Shown in pieces: positions 8,427-21,000 of a DNA stretch of 64,000 bases. The notes beneath the pieces were generated by a model, which had not been told where the DNA came from, ran no database searches, and saw only the letters and a list, made by a program, of their open reading frames with translations. The first letter of the stretch is position 1. The number at the start of each line of letters is the position of its first letter. The position numbers and the translations under genes are program-made. Source of the stretch: Candidatus Albibeggiatoa sp. nov. BB20 (GTDB lineage: Bacteria > Pseudomonadota > Gammaproteobacteria > Beggiatoales > Beggiatoaceae); assembly GCA_016744725.1 (NCBI GenBank), contig JADGDW010000002.1, forward strand, positions 1 to 64,000, read 5' to 3'.

Positions 8427-10190
8427 CTATGGATTACATTCTGGCAAATTATTTTCACAAGCCAATTGATTTGCAACTTCACGCAAAAGTGTCACCACTT
8501 CTGAAATTTTATCTGGATAAGCACAGTAATTAATAGCACCTACTATGTTAGCAGGAATCCAGTCTAAATCTTTCTGACCACTATACCAACTTGCTTGACA
8601 GGCGTGACGTATTTGGAAAAGACCTTCTATCGCATTTTGATAACTGAGAGGTGCAAATTGGGTTGTGTCAAATGGTGTTCCGTCAGATTGACTATAATTG
8701 CTTGCATCAAAGTAGCGCACAGGATTTTTCCAAAGGTTTCCATCGACATCTCTAAATCTATCGATTGGAATATAGTTACATGTATCTGACTCGATATCAG
8801 TATCTAATTCGGTTAGAGTTGACCATACACAGCCAGCATCGTTACAGGTTTGTGTGGATATTGGTGGTGTATCGCAAACTACGCAAGGAAGGGTGGTAAA
8901 TGTTTTATCATTACCATATTCAATAGTTGTATCATACAAAGCCGCAGAATAAAATGTTCGAGATAGATAAGCAGCTCTATAGTGATAAAGCGTACCACAT
9001 TGCAAATTACCTATTTCAATATTAGGACTCGCTTCCTTGCCATAAGAACTAGATAAACCATACTGAAAATAGACACTATCACTTGATGAAGGCTGAACTT
9101 CTACGGTTAGAATAGCAGAGCTTTGAGCAATCTCGATTGCATTTGCGGTGGTTGTCAAAAGTCCAGGTTCTGGTTTACCCTCCAGCACGTTCATATTAAT
9201 ATTACTGTTTTCAACATCCACATTTCGAGTTATTTTATCCAATTTTTCATGAGAAAATTCAAGCGTATAATGACCTGAAGCCAAAGCTAAATCATAATAA
9301 CCACTGCTATCTGTTGTTGTTTGCTCTCCTGTCTCAACAACAGTAATTTGCACATCCTTCAAGCTTTCGCCATCATTGAAAACATAGCCTGTGATGTAAG
9401 GCACTGGATTAATAATATCAATTTTGACGTTGTTGTCGGCAAGACTTATTGTTTGGGTGATTTGAAATTTGGGATGGGAAAATTCAAGGTTATATTCACC
9501 TGCATTCAAAGGTAAAGCATATCCTCCTGCACTGGCAGTCAATGTCTGCTCACCTGTTTCAACCACAGTGATTTGCACATCAGCAATCCCTTCTCCAACA
9601 GAATAAAAGCCATCTTTATCTCTGTCACTATAAATAACTCCCAAAATAAAACCACGAGACTCATTTGAAGAACTTGCAAAAATAGCCGTTAAATTTGACT
9701 GTACACCTATTCCTCCTCCTATTAAATTAGAACTGAATCTAATGCCCATTTCTTTGAAATTACTTGATAAGATATTCGCTCTATCATTAGGATTTTTAAA
9801 TAAATTTTTATACGGTTCTGAAGCACTTGGTGCTTGATTGAAAGGAGGACGTACTGAAAAAGAAAAGCTATAAGTTGCAGTGCTTTCTTGAATCGATTGA
9901 TATTCATAGCCTGCATTTTCTACGCGCTGAATATAAGTTAAACCACTATTATCACCCGCTGCTTGAGACAATTGTGAATTAAATGCTAAAGCTGGCAGTG
10001 AAGCTTCATTTATCGCATCCGCTATATCGAGTCGCTCTGCTTCTGTGGTTGGATTTGCCCGTGCTCGATTAAGCAGTTCTAAAAAAAACTGTTCAGAATT
10101 TGTCGGATCACCATACGAATAAGCAAAAACCGATAGTGAATTAATAGATAGAAATAATAAGAGATAAAAACGTGTGAGAAGATTATACAT
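8427..10190 (-). CDS. Secreted CAP-domain protein with carboxypeptidase-regulatory-like repeats
   Basis: 587-residue exported protein. Residues 1-24 are a signal peptide. About 30-180 resemble a CAP/SCP (YkwD-like) domain: ELLNRARANP, then a stretch about regions with no released cells of water-soluble activity known. About 185-265 and 268-340 are two similar beta-sandwich repeats sharing DVQITVVETGEQT and YNLEFSH/YTLEFSH. About 345-435 look like a fibronectin-III-type module. The tail is cysteine-rich. Such proteins act at the cell surface or outside; binding or hydrolysis cannot be told from sequence. The gene is flanked by miniature elements (copies 1 and 2), and a prpF-tail remnant lies upstream of it, suggesting it was inserted behind prpF. 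Confidence 0.75.
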   Translation of the reverse strand: MYNLLTRFYLLLFLSINSLSVFAYSYGDPTNSEQFFLELLNRARANPTTEAERLDIADAINEASLPALAFNSQLSQAAGDNSGLTYIQRVENAGYEYQSIQESTATYSFSFSVRPPFNQAPSASEPYKNLFKNPNDRANILSSNFKEMGIRFSSNLIGGGIGVQSNLTAIFASSSNESRGFILGVIYSDRDKDGFYSVGEGIADVQITVVETGEQTLTASAGGYALPLNAGEYNLEFSHPKFQITQTISLADNNVKIDIINPVPYITGYVFNDGESLKDVQITVVETGEQTTTDSSGYYDLALASGHYTLEFSHEKLDKITRNVDVENSNINMNVLEGKPEPGLLTTTANAIEIAQSSAILTVEVQPSSSDSVYFQYGLSSSYGKEASPNIEIGNLQCGTLYHYRAAYLSRTFYSAALYDTTIEYGNDKTFTTLPCVVCDTPPISTQTCNDAGCVWSTLTELDTDIESDTCNYIPIDRFRDVDGNLWKNPVRYFDASNYSQSDGTPFDTTQFAPLSYQNAIEGLFQIRHACQASWYSGQKDLDWIPANIVGAINYCAYPDKISEVVTLLREVANQLACENNLPECNP

Positions 10191-10397
10191 ACCATTGTTA
10201 CCTTGTTATGGCTGATGTGGAGTTGAAATAGTGTTGATAAAACAAACAATTGAAAAGGAAGTATTTAATTTAAAACCCTGTTTGACTTATATTTAACTAC
10301 TTGAAAATTCATTCCACATCAAGCGTTATTCATAAAGCGTTGAATCATCGCTGCTTTTTCATATAATGTTATCGTAGTTCTAAAAATTTTGATAGCC

Positions 10398-10463
10398 ATT
10401 ATGAGCCGTAGCGCAGGTGTCTTAATGGAAGGTTCAGTATGAATTTCGAGAGATGGTTTCTAA
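10398..10463 (+). pseudogene. Remnant of a prpF 3' end
   Basis: These 66 bp read I-M-S-R-S-A-G-V-L-M-E-G-S-V, a stop, then I-S-R-D-G-F and a stop. They match the final 22 codons of prpF (IMSRSARVLMEG...GDSF) with scattered substitutions and an in-frame TGA. Upstream sequence no longer resembles prpF. The fragment lies on the far side of the CAP-domain gene and is followed, as in the real prpF, by a miniature element. It is a decayed partial duplication. Confidence 0.8.
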
Positions 10464-10483
10464 GTTTGACCTAGTATTGAATC

Positions 10484-10598
10484 TATAGTGAATTTCTTGT
10501 TATGCATTGGACTGGCAGTCCTTTAATATTTTAAATATCAAACACTTTCAAATTTGAGAACTGCCAGTCCTGTATCACTTTAAAATAAAACAACTATA
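10484..10598 (+). mobile_element. Miniature element (MITE-like), copy 2
   Basis: 115 bp with the family borders TATAGTG...CAACTATA. Its first inner palindrome is near-intact (GGACTGGCAGTCC) and its second (AACTGCCAGTCC) has one arm mutated. It follows the prpF remnant by 20 bp, repeating the gene-tail/element arrangement seen at 8.2-8.4 kb. The remaining parts of the 620-bp gap 10191-10810 show no gene. Confidence 0.85.
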
Positions 10599-10810
10599 TT
10601 ATGAAAAGGCAAATCACAGGGGCTGCTTTTTTTATGTCTGCCCATTGTGAAATGATAACCGCTTTATAAAAACCAGAAAAATTCAAAAATACAGACTTGC
10701 TTCAAATCCATTTAATTGTCAATATAGTCATAATGAGTTTTTGAAAGTATTGGTAAGGATAGCTTTATCCCGTATTTTAGAACGAGAATAAAAGGTAAAT
10801 ACATACGCTT

Positions 10811-11671
10811 ATGTTGATTCAACGCTTAACTATTATTGGTGTCGGACTGATTGGAGGATCACTTGCTCTTGCTCTCAAACGTAAACAAGCCTGCGGTGAA
10901 ATTATAGGTTGTGGACGCAGTATCGAAAACTTAAAAAAAGCGATTGAATTAAACATTATTGACCAATACACCACAGATTTAGCAGAGTCCGTGCAAAATG
11001 CCGATGTCGTTATGCTTGCCGTACCTTTAAGTATGATGGCGCAAGTGTTTGAAACAATTCAACCTCATCTGTCTGAAAATACCATTATTACCGATGGTGG
11101 CAGTGCCAAAGCGTGTGTAATATCAGATGCACAGCAATATTTAGGTGATAAATATCCGAACTTTGTTGCTGGCCATCCCATCGCAGGTACAGAAAAAAGT
11201 GGCGCAACAGCAGCTTTTGCCGAACTTTATGATAATCGCCGCGTGATTTTAACCCCTACTGCGGATACAAACCCCCAAGCCCATGAAAAAATAAAACAAA
11301 TGTGGCAGTTAGCAGGTGCAAATGTGGTTGATATGGATATTCAAAACCATGACCAAGTATTAGCTGCAACCAGCCATGTCCCCCATGTATTGGCCTATAG
11401 CCTTGTTGATACTTTAGCGTCTATGAATGAGCGCGTTGCTATTTTTGAAAATGCGGCGGGTGGTTTTCGTGATTTTACTCGTATTGCTTCAAGTAACCCC
11501 AAAATGTGGCATGACATCTGTCTTGCAAACCAAGCTGCAGTGCTTGATGTGTTAGCCCAATTCAACGCCGATTTGCAAATACTGACCGATGCGATTGAAC
11601 GGCAAGATAGTGAAACCATTATGCAAGTTTTTACACGGGCTAAAACCGAACGTGATAATTTTTGTGGCTAG
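10811..11671 (+). CDS. tyrA: Prephenate dehydrogenase
   Basis: NAD(P)-dependent oxidative decarboxylation of prephenate to 4-hydroxyphenylpyruvate in tyrosine synthesis (a cyclohexadienyl dehydrogenase specificity is also possible). The 286-residue protein starts with the Rossmann motif GVGLIGGS (residues about 9-16). It carries DGGSAK and GHPIAGTEKSG, the family's substrate-side motifs with the catalytic His, followed by ATSHVPH and an all-helical dimer domain. There is no fused chorismate mutase, ACT or EPSP synthase domain. AAAGG lies about 15 bp before the ATG. It stands alone; the next gene is 115 bp downstream with its own ribosome site. Confidence 0.92.
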   Translation: MLIQRLTIIGVGLIGGSLALALKRKQACGEIIGCGRSIENLKKAIELNIIDQYTTDLAESVQNADVVMLAVPLSMMAQVFETIQPHLSENTIITDGGSAKACVISDAQQYLGDKYPNFVAGHPIAGTEKSGATAAFAELYDNRRVILTPTADTNPQAHEKIKQMWQLAGANVVDMDIQNHDQVLAATSHVPHVLAYSLVDTLASMNERVAIFENAAGGFRDFTRIASSNPKMWHDICLANQAAVLDVLAQFNADLQILTDAIERQDSETIMQVFTRAKTERDNFCG

Positions 11672-11786
11672 TTGCAGCATATTCAAAAATGAATCTTGAT
11701 TAAGGTCAATTCACCTCATGAGCCTCATTTAACCCATTGAGTATAAATCATTTAAAATCGCACCTATTGTTAACAAAGGAATCAGT

Positions 11787-13046
11787 ATGTCGTTAGATGC
11801 AAAATGGATTGCAAAAATTGAAGCACTCGCCACATCAAATCCAGGACAGATGTCACAAAATGAATATACTCATATTGCTGAACAAATTGCTAATAATGTG
11901 CCGTGTAATATTCTGGTCTTTGGCTTGGGAAATGATAGCCCTCTTTGGCAAGAGATAAATGCAGGTGGGACAACCATTTTTATAGAACATGATAAAAAAT
12001 GGCTTAATACGGTTCAAGAACAAAATCCAGACATTAATGCGTATCTGGTTAAATATAAAACCCGCTTAAAAAATTGGGCGACAGATTTGGCGGCTGTAAG
12101 CATCAATCCAAATTCATTGGAATTATTTCTACCTGCTGAAGTCTGTTCAACAGATTGGCGATATATTATTGTGGATGCACCGCCGGGATACTCAGATAAA
12201 ATGCCGGGGCGACTTCAAAGTATTCAAGCGGCTTCCAAACTCGCGTATAAAAATTCGCATGGCCAACCCTGTGATATTTTTGTACATGATTGTGATCGCG
12301 TGTCTGAAAGTATTTTTAGTGAATATTTTTTAAGTCATATTAATTTACAAACGAAAATAGATAAAACCAGACATTATCAACTGCTTGGGCATGATACTCC
12401 TTTGATGAAAAAAGCCATTTATACTGCAATTATTGATGGTTACGATGATATTGCACCACCTCGCTATATCAATGAAGACTATGACTACTTTCTATTTACC
12501 AATATGGATCATGTGAAAAGTGATTTTTGGAATGTGATTAAAGTTGGAGGCAGTGGCGTTAAATTAGCGCGTCACATCAAAATCAGACCTGATTTATATT
12601 TGAATGGCTATGATTTCAGCGTATGGCTGGACGGCAATGTGATCCAAGCTTGCAATATCAACGATCTCACCAATTTAGCCCAATACGACATGGTGACAAT
12701 GAAGCACCCTGATAGAAACTGTCTTTATCAGGAAGTCTTAGCATGTGAACAAAGAGGCTTGGATACACGAGAAACAATGTATAAACAAGTGAGTCGATAT
12801 CAAGCTGATGGCTATCCTGCCGATAATGGGCTAATTGCATCAACGTTTATATTTCGTTACCACAATGAGAAAATAATAAAACTCATGAAAATGTGGGATA
12901 GCGAAGTACAAGCATTTTCACATCGAGACCAACTTAGTTTTAATTACTGTCTTGAAAAAAATCCCATTAGCTTGGCTTTATTGCCTTGGTCAACACTGCA
13001 AACGCATTTTCACTACACAAAGCATAAAAAAGATCAAAAAAAATAA
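11787..13046 (+). CDS. Glucuronoxylan-methyltransferase-like (DUF579) and DUF616 glycosyltransferase-like fusion
   Basis: 419-residue two-domain protein. Residues about 1-200 read like the IRX15/GXM (DUF579) family: VFGLGNDSPLW near 44, an acidic FIEHD strand, VDAPPGY near 129 followed by PGRLQSI, and FVHDCDR near 165. In plants GXM enzymes transfer a methyl group from S-adenosylmethionine to O-4 of glucuronic acid in xylan. Residues about 208-410 match the DUF616 (TOD1/MUCI70) pattern: YDYFLFTN, LARHIKIRPDLYL, WLDGN near 279, and MKHPDRNCLYQE. The link to glycan synthesis is therefore twofold. The next gene, 44 bp on, is also a glycan-modifying fusion. AAAGGA precedes the ATG. Family assignment is from motif memory; substrate unknown. 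Confidence 0.78.
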   Translation: MSLDAKWIAKIEALATSNPGQMSQNEYTHIAEQIANNVPCNILVFGLGNDSPLWQEINAGGTTIFIEHDKKWLNTVQEQNPDINAYLVKYKTRLKNWATDLAAVSINPNSLELFLPAEVCSTDWRYIIVDAPPGYSDKMPGRLQSIQAASKLAYKNSHGQPCDIFVHDCDRVSESIFSEYFLSHINLQTKIDKTRHYQLLGHDTPLMKKAIYTAIIDGYDDIAPPRYINEDYDYFLFTNMDHVKSDFWNVIKVGGSGVKLARHIKIRPDLYLNGYDFSVWLDGNVIQACNINDLTNLAQYDMVTMKHPDRNCLYQEVLACEQRGLDTRETMYKQVSRYQADGYPADNGLIASTFIFRYHNEKIIKLMKMWDSEVQAFSHRDQLSFNYCLEKNPISLALLPWSTLQTHFHYTKHKKDQKK

Positions 13047-13090
13047 ACTATCAACATCCCTTAAGATTGCATTGAGCCAATGAATATATC

Positions 13091-14722
13091 ATGTCAAATC
13101 AAACACCAGCATTTACATTACCTCAGTTATTAATTCCAAAAGATCAACAGCTTAGTGTAAGAGGAGTTCAGGTTTTTGTTGCCTGTGATCCCAGTTATTT
13201 TTATGAGCACGCGATTCCCCTAGCCTATTCTCTAAATACCCATTCTCCCCACCATGCGCTACACCTGCATATTTTTGGTCATAGGCAAGCTGTAGTGGAT
13301 CAAATTCGAATGCTGCAACAATGTTTGCAACGCACTCGAATTACATGGAGTTATGAACAGATTGATTTTCCAACTAGAGATGAAAAAGCGGTTTATTGCT
13401 CTTGTGTGCGATTTATTCGCTTGACTCAATTGATTTCTATTTTCAAAAGACCGATGTTGTCTTTAGATGCTGACAGCTTAATTATGTGTCCTTTGGATCG
13501 TTTAGCTACAGATGTAGGCCTGAATGAATTGGCGTTAAGAATACGTTTAAATGCTAAAAAAATTGAACATAAGCTCTTAACGGGCACAGTCTATTTACAA
13601 CCCACTCCAAAAATTTTATCTTTTTTTAACCATGTTTCCAACAATATTTTTAAAGCACTGGAAATGGGTACAGCCGAATGGTATTTAGATCAAATTAGTT
13701 TTTATGAAGCGGCTAAAAATACCCCTAATCTCAAAATTCAAGATATTGCACTAAAATATGCCGATTGGGATTTTTCTGATAACTCTTGCATTTGGGCTGG
13801 AAAAGGGATTAAAAAAGAACAAGATCAATTATATAAACACAGATACAGCCAGTTTAAAAATCAGAGTTTATTAGATGAATGGCGTGGCATCTCAAAATCA
13901 CAAATTCCTAATTTTGCCATTATCGGGGCGATGAAAGCAGGCACAACCAGTTTGTATCAATATCTTTCAGAACATCCAGAGATTTATTTTTCCAGCAAGG
14001 AGAAAGAACCGGGGCATTTTTTACCTTATGCGGCCTATAAGAAGCGAATTAAAACGAATATGGGGGTAAAGATACATTCCCGTCAACAGGCTATGGAATT
14101 ATTAATGCCTGATTATCAGGGACAAAAAAGGGTGGGCGATGCTTCGGTATATTACACTCAATTACCCTCAAAAGGACAAGGTTCACACGCGATTATCCAT
14201 ACGGTTCAACCTAATATGAAGTTTATTTATATATTAAGACATCCTATTGAACGGATTATCTCGCATTATTTTTATCATCTGGATGATGCTGCCAAAATAG
14301 CTCAATTTAATAGTCATCACCCTCAAGCAAAAATAGGGGAGATTGATTTCAGTGAATATATAGAAAAAAGACAAGAAAACTTTATTCCTACCAGTTTATA
14401 TGCTTTACAGCTTTCAAGCTTTTTACCTAAATTTTCAAAATCACAATTTTTAATTCTGACCACAGAAGAACTTAAGCAACAACCCCATGAAACCCTAAAA
14501 AAGACCTTTGAATTCCTAGATGTTGATAGTCACTTTGTTTGTCAATCTTGCAATGTGCAACATAATTCATCTCATTCAAAGCAGTCTGCGCCTAAGCCTA
14601 AATTTAAGCCTGAGTTATATCGGAAAATATTGCAGTTTGTTTTAGAAGATGTGGCTAAGTTGGAAGCCATGTTTGACCGAAAATTTGATTGGGATTTTTC
14701 TGAACAAAAGTATGTAGAGTAG
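13091..14722 (+). CDS. GT8-like glycosyltransferase and sulfotransferase fusion
   Basis: 543-residue bifunctional-looking protein. Residues about 15-250 resemble a nucleotide-sugar glycosyltransferase of the GT8 type, with VFVACDPSYF at the start and a DAD metal motif in LSLDADSLIM. Residues about 270-530 are a PAPS-dependent carbohydrate sulfotransferase: 5'-phosphosulfate loop GAMKAGTTSLY near 276, a KEPGHF segment, DASVYY, and the 3'-phosphate motif ILRHPIERIISHYFYH near 380. It probably adds a sugar and sulfates a surface or secreted glycan in the cytosol, acting with the methyltransferase-like fusion 44 bp upstream. The ribosome site is weak. It ends in a convergent junction with thiC. 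Confidence 0.82.
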   Translation: MSNQTPAFTLPQLLIPKDQQLSVRGVQVFVACDPSYFYEHAIPLAYSLNTHSPHHALHLHIFGHRQAVVDQIRMLQQCLQRTRITWSYEQIDFPTRDEKAVYCSCVRFIRLTQLISIFKRPMLSLDADSLIMCPLDRLATDVGLNELALRIRLNAKKIEHKLLTGTVYLQPTPKILSFFNHVSNNIFKALEMGTAEWYLDQISFYEAAKNTPNLKIQDIALKYADWDFSDNSCIWAGKGIKKEQDQLYKHRYSQFKNQSLLDEWRGISKSQIPNFAIIGAMKAGTTSLYQYLSEHPEIYFSSKEKEPGHFLPYAAYKKRIKTNMGVKIHSRQQAMELLMPDYQGQKRVGDASVYYTQLPSKGQGSHAIIHTVQPNMKFIYILRHPIERIISHYFYHLDDAAKIAQFNSHHPQAKIGEIDFSEYIEKRQENFIPTSLYALQLSSFLPKFSKSQFLILTTEELKQQPHETLKKTFEFLDVDSHFVCQSCNVQHNSSHSKQSAPKPKFKPELYRKILQFVLEDVAKLEAMFDRKFDWDFSEQKYVE

Positions 14723-14727
14723 TGGAA

Positions 14728-14798
14728 TAAGGGCTGGCAATCTGGATATTTAACGATGTCTGTTAATATATTTTCGGGACTGCCAACCCTTGGTCTTA
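14728..14798. repeat. Degenerate palindrome pair between convergent genes
   Basis: AAGGGCTGGCA near the start can pair with TGCCAACCCTT near the end across about 45 bases. The spacing and the CTGGCA/TGCCA core are those of the dispersed miniature element, but the TATAG borders are gone. It lies in the gap between the sulfotransferase fusion and thiC and may terminate transcription from both sides. Confidence 0.55.
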
Positions 14799-14817
14799 GG
14801 TGTTTTTCAGGTCTGAT

Positions 14818-17046
<2,229 letters not shown>

Positions 17047-17877
17047 TTATTTCCAGCTATTCACTTTATCTGGATTTTCTTCAATCCAGCGTTGAGCATT
17101 TGCATGAGGATCAGCATGTTGCTGTTGATTCTGGCTCATTAAAGTTTGTATATCATTTAAGTCTAATTTAAAATTATCTAACACTTTATAGACTTCAGGC
17201 ATATCTTGTTTTAGGCCTTTGCGCACAACGGTATGAATAGATTCCTCACCACCATAAATTTGTTTCGGGTCTTGTAAATACTTCAGTGACCAACGATTAA
17301 ATTTCCAATGAGGTGTCCAAGCAGTTACCGCAACCCACGCTTGATTATCAATGGCATCTGCTAATACTGCGACCATGGTTGCATCACTACCCTCAATCAA
17401 ATCAAATTTACGTCGCAATTGATAGCTTTTAATCATTTCTTCCGTTTTACTCATAATCCCTGCACCGGGGTCAATACCAATAATTTTGCCATCAAACTTG
17501 TCAGCATTTGCCTTTAACTCTGTCAATGACTCAATCTCTACATAATCAGGTACAGCAAGTCCAATCTTAGTCCCTGTCACATTTGCACCTAAATCTTCGA
17601 TTTCATGACCTACAGCAGTTAAATAGTGTCCATGTGCAGTGGGTAGCCAAGCAGAAACAAAGCCGTCAGCATCTCCACTCGCAACAGATTGCCACATTAC
17701 CGCCGCACTTACCGAAATCGTTTTGACTTTATAACCCATATTTTCTAAAACCACGCTAACAATATGAGTGCTGGCAATACTATCAGACCATTCAACGTAC
17801 ACCAATTCGACTTTTTCTTGCTGTGCATGAACCGGTGTCAAGCAGCATAAAAATAAGACTAAAGATAATAATCGCAT
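17047..17877 (-). CDS. Glycine betaine/proline-type ABC transporter substrate-binding protein
   Basis: Exported periplasmic binding protein of the OpuAC family, 276 residues. A signal peptide (MRLLSLVLFLCCLTPVHA) is followed by VELVYVEWSDSIAS, the usual first strand. Tryptophans in MWQSVASGDAD, SAWLPTAH, WTPHWKFN and the GAGIMS loop fit the aromatic cage that binds quaternary ammonium groups. The start at 17877 has AAGGAG upstream; an earlier GTG/TTG reading would spoil the signal peptide. No ATPase or permease gene is adjacent, so it either serves a distant ABC transporter or works as an orphan. It is divergent from the RND pump gene. Confidence 0.88.
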   Translation of the reverse strand: MRLLSLVLFLCCLTPVHAQQEKVELVYVEWSDSIASTHIVSVVLENMGYKVKTISVSAAVMWQSVASGDADGFVSAWLPTAHGHYLTAVGHEIEDLGANVTGTKIGLAVPDYVEIESLTELKANADKFDGKIIGIDPGAGIMSKTEEMIKSYQLRRKFDLIEGSDATMVAVLADAIDNQAWVAVTAWTPHWKFNRWSLKYLQDPKQIYGGEESIHTVVRKGLKQDMPEVYKVLDNFKLDLNDIQTLMSQNQQQHADPHANAQRWIEENPDKVNSWK

Positions 17878-18031
17878 TAAATAAATTCTCCTTAAATTGA
17901 ATTTCACACTAATAGTGTAGCATTTAACCAATACGCTCTAAGTTTAATTCCAGAACAACGCATATATGAAGTAAATGACAATGACTGGGCTATAATGCCG
18001 TGCAATAACCCATTTTGAATTGGAATATAAG

Positions 18032-21000
18032 ATGATAAATGCACTGATTGATACCGCGATTCGGAGCTCCCGCACCGTTATTTTACTGCTGATATTTATT
18101 TTATTTTGGGGTTCAATAGCTTATATCAATATGCCGAAAGAATCCGATCCTGATGTTGCGATTCCAATTATTTATATTTCCATGACCCATGAAGGGATTT
18201 CGCCTTCTGATGCTGAGCGATTATTGGTGAGGCCGATGGAAAAGGAGTTGCGAGTGATTGAGGGCGTAAAAGAAATGACCTCAACTGCAAGTGAAGGATT
18301 TGCTTCTGTGATGCTGGAATTTGATGCGGGCTTTGACAGCGAAGTGGCATTGCGTGATGTAATTCAAAAAATGGATATTGCTAAAGCTGAATTACCACAA
18401 CAAACAGATGAACCTGTGGTGAGCGAAGTTAATGTGGCGTTATTTCCGATTTTGGTGGTGACATTGTCGGGGGATGTGCCTGAACGTACATTGCTGACTT
18501 TGGCGAGGCAATTAAAAGACTCGATAGAATCAATTCCCGAAGTGTTAAAAGTAGACATTGGTGGCGAGCGTGAAGAAGTGTTAGACATTATTATCGAGCC
18601 GCTGCGTTTGGAGAGCTATCAGCTTTCTTATGATGAAGTGTTTCAGTTTTTTTCGCGTAACAATATTTTAATTGCCGCAGGTGCATTGGACAGTGGCCAA
18701 GGTCGTTTTAATATTAAAGTCCCCGGTGTATTTGAAAACATACAAGATATTTTAGATTTACCGATTAAGACAGAAGGTGAACATGTTGTGATGTTGCAAG
18801 ACATTGCAGATATTCGCCGTACTTTTAAAGATGTCACCACCTTCGCCCGTGTCAATGGCAAGCCCGCGTTAAGCTTAGAAATTTCCAAACGCATTGGTAC
18901 TAATATCATCAGCACCATTGAAAAAGTACGCTATGTAGTTGGTGAAAATAAAAAACATTGGAAAAATAATGTCACGGTTGGCTTGATTCAAGACAAATCA
19001 AATGATGTACGCATCATTTTGAAAGATTTACAGAATAACGTGTTAAGCGCGATTATTTTAGTATTTATTGTGATTGTGGCGGCTTTAGGTTTACCCACCG
19101 CAATGCTGGTAGGGATTGCGATTCCGGGTTCATTTTTACTGGGGATTTTAGCTTTAGCCAATATTGGTGTGACTTTGAATATTGTGGTGCTGTTCAGTTT
19201 AATTCTGGCTTCTGGAATGCTGATTGATGGCGCGGTCATCGTCACTGAATTTGCTGATCGAAAAATGTCTGAAGGTGCATCGTGCTTTGATGCTTATTCT
19301 TTAGCTGCAAAACGTATGGCATGGCCAATTATTGGTTCGACTTCGACCACCTTGGCCGTGTTTTTACCGTTGTTATTTTGGCCGGGTGTGATAGGCGAAT
19401 TCATGAAATATTTACCCATGACCGTGTTAGCCACTTTGGTCGCGTCTCTATTTATGGCTTTGATTTTTATGCCAACATTAGGTGCACACTTCGGTGTCTC
19501 CAGTAGCCAGAAGGTCAGTAATCATGATAACGCGCCATTAGATACCATTCGCGGATTGACAGGTCTGTATGTGCGTATGATGCGGGTGCTGCTGCGTTTT
19601 CCCATATTAGTGCTATTGCTTGCGATTGCAATGTTGGTTGGTGTCAATATGGTTTATGCCAAATATGGTAAAGGGGTTGAATTTTTCCCTGCTGTTGAAC
19701 CTCAAACCGCCGCCGTCAATATTCGAACCCGTGGTGATTTATCGGTACAAGAACGTGATGCGGTGGTCAAAAAGGTAGAGCAAGAAATTTTAGCTTTACA
19801 GGATGAAAAGCATGAATTCAAAAGTATTTACACTTTGTCAGGCATGATGGGAGGTGGAAGCAGGGAATTGCCTTCTGATGCGATTGGGGTGATTCAACTT
19901 GAATTTGCAGATTGGCAGCAACGTCGCCCCGCCAGTGATATTTTAACCGAGGTGCGACAGCGTGTCGCTCATGTAGCAGGTGTCATCATTGAAGTGCGGA
20001 AACAGGAAGGAGGACCTACCGAAGGCAAGCCGATTCAAATTCAAGTCAGTTCGATTTATCCAGAGCAGTTGTTCGCCGCGACAGAAAAGCTTTCACAAGG
20101 CCTGCAACAAATTCCTGATTTAGTCGATATTGAAGATAATCGCCCTTTACCGGGGATTGATTGGACAATTAAAGTTGATCGTAAGCAAGCCAGCCGATTT
20201 GGGGTTGATGTCAGTGCCGTTGGCAGTACTGTGCAATTGGTGACTAATGGTATTTTTGTTGGTGAATATCGGCCAAATGATGCAGATGAAGAGCTGGACA
20301 TTCGGATTCGTTTTCCTGCGCAGTATCGCCATTTAGAAACATTGGATCAGTTACGGATTAATACACCACAAGGTGTTGTGCCTTTGAGTTTATTCGTTGA
20401 GCGTATTGCTCAGCAACAAACAGGGACGATTAAGCGTAGTGATGAGAAACGAGTATATACGGTGCAAACTGATGTGGCGGAAGGCATTTTAGTTAATGAT
20501 AAGTTAATTGAGATTCGAGCATGGCTTGAGAAGCAAGATTTTCCTGCAACGGTGAGTTTGGAGTTTAAAGGTGAGGATGAGGAGCAACGTGATGCTGAGG
20601 CCTTTTTATCTAAAGCATTTGGGATTGCCTTGTTTAGTATTATGTTGATTTTGGTGGCACAATTTAATAGTTTTTATCAGACTTTGTTGATTTTGAGTGC
20701 GGTGATTTTATCTACGATTGGGGTGTTGATTGGTTTGTTGGTGACGCAGCAGCCGTTTGGAATTGTGATGTGTGGCATTGGGGTGATTGCGTTGGCGGGA
20801 ATTGTGGTGAATAACAATATTGTGTTGATTGATACGTTTAATTTGTACTATCGTTCGGGGATGAGTTCTGATGAGGCGATTTTGCGTACTTGCGCCCAAC
20901 GTTTGCGGCCTGTGATGTTAACCACCACCACGACGATTTTGGGTTTGTTGCCGATGGTGTTGTCTATGAATATTGATTTAGTCACGCGTGAAATTACGTT

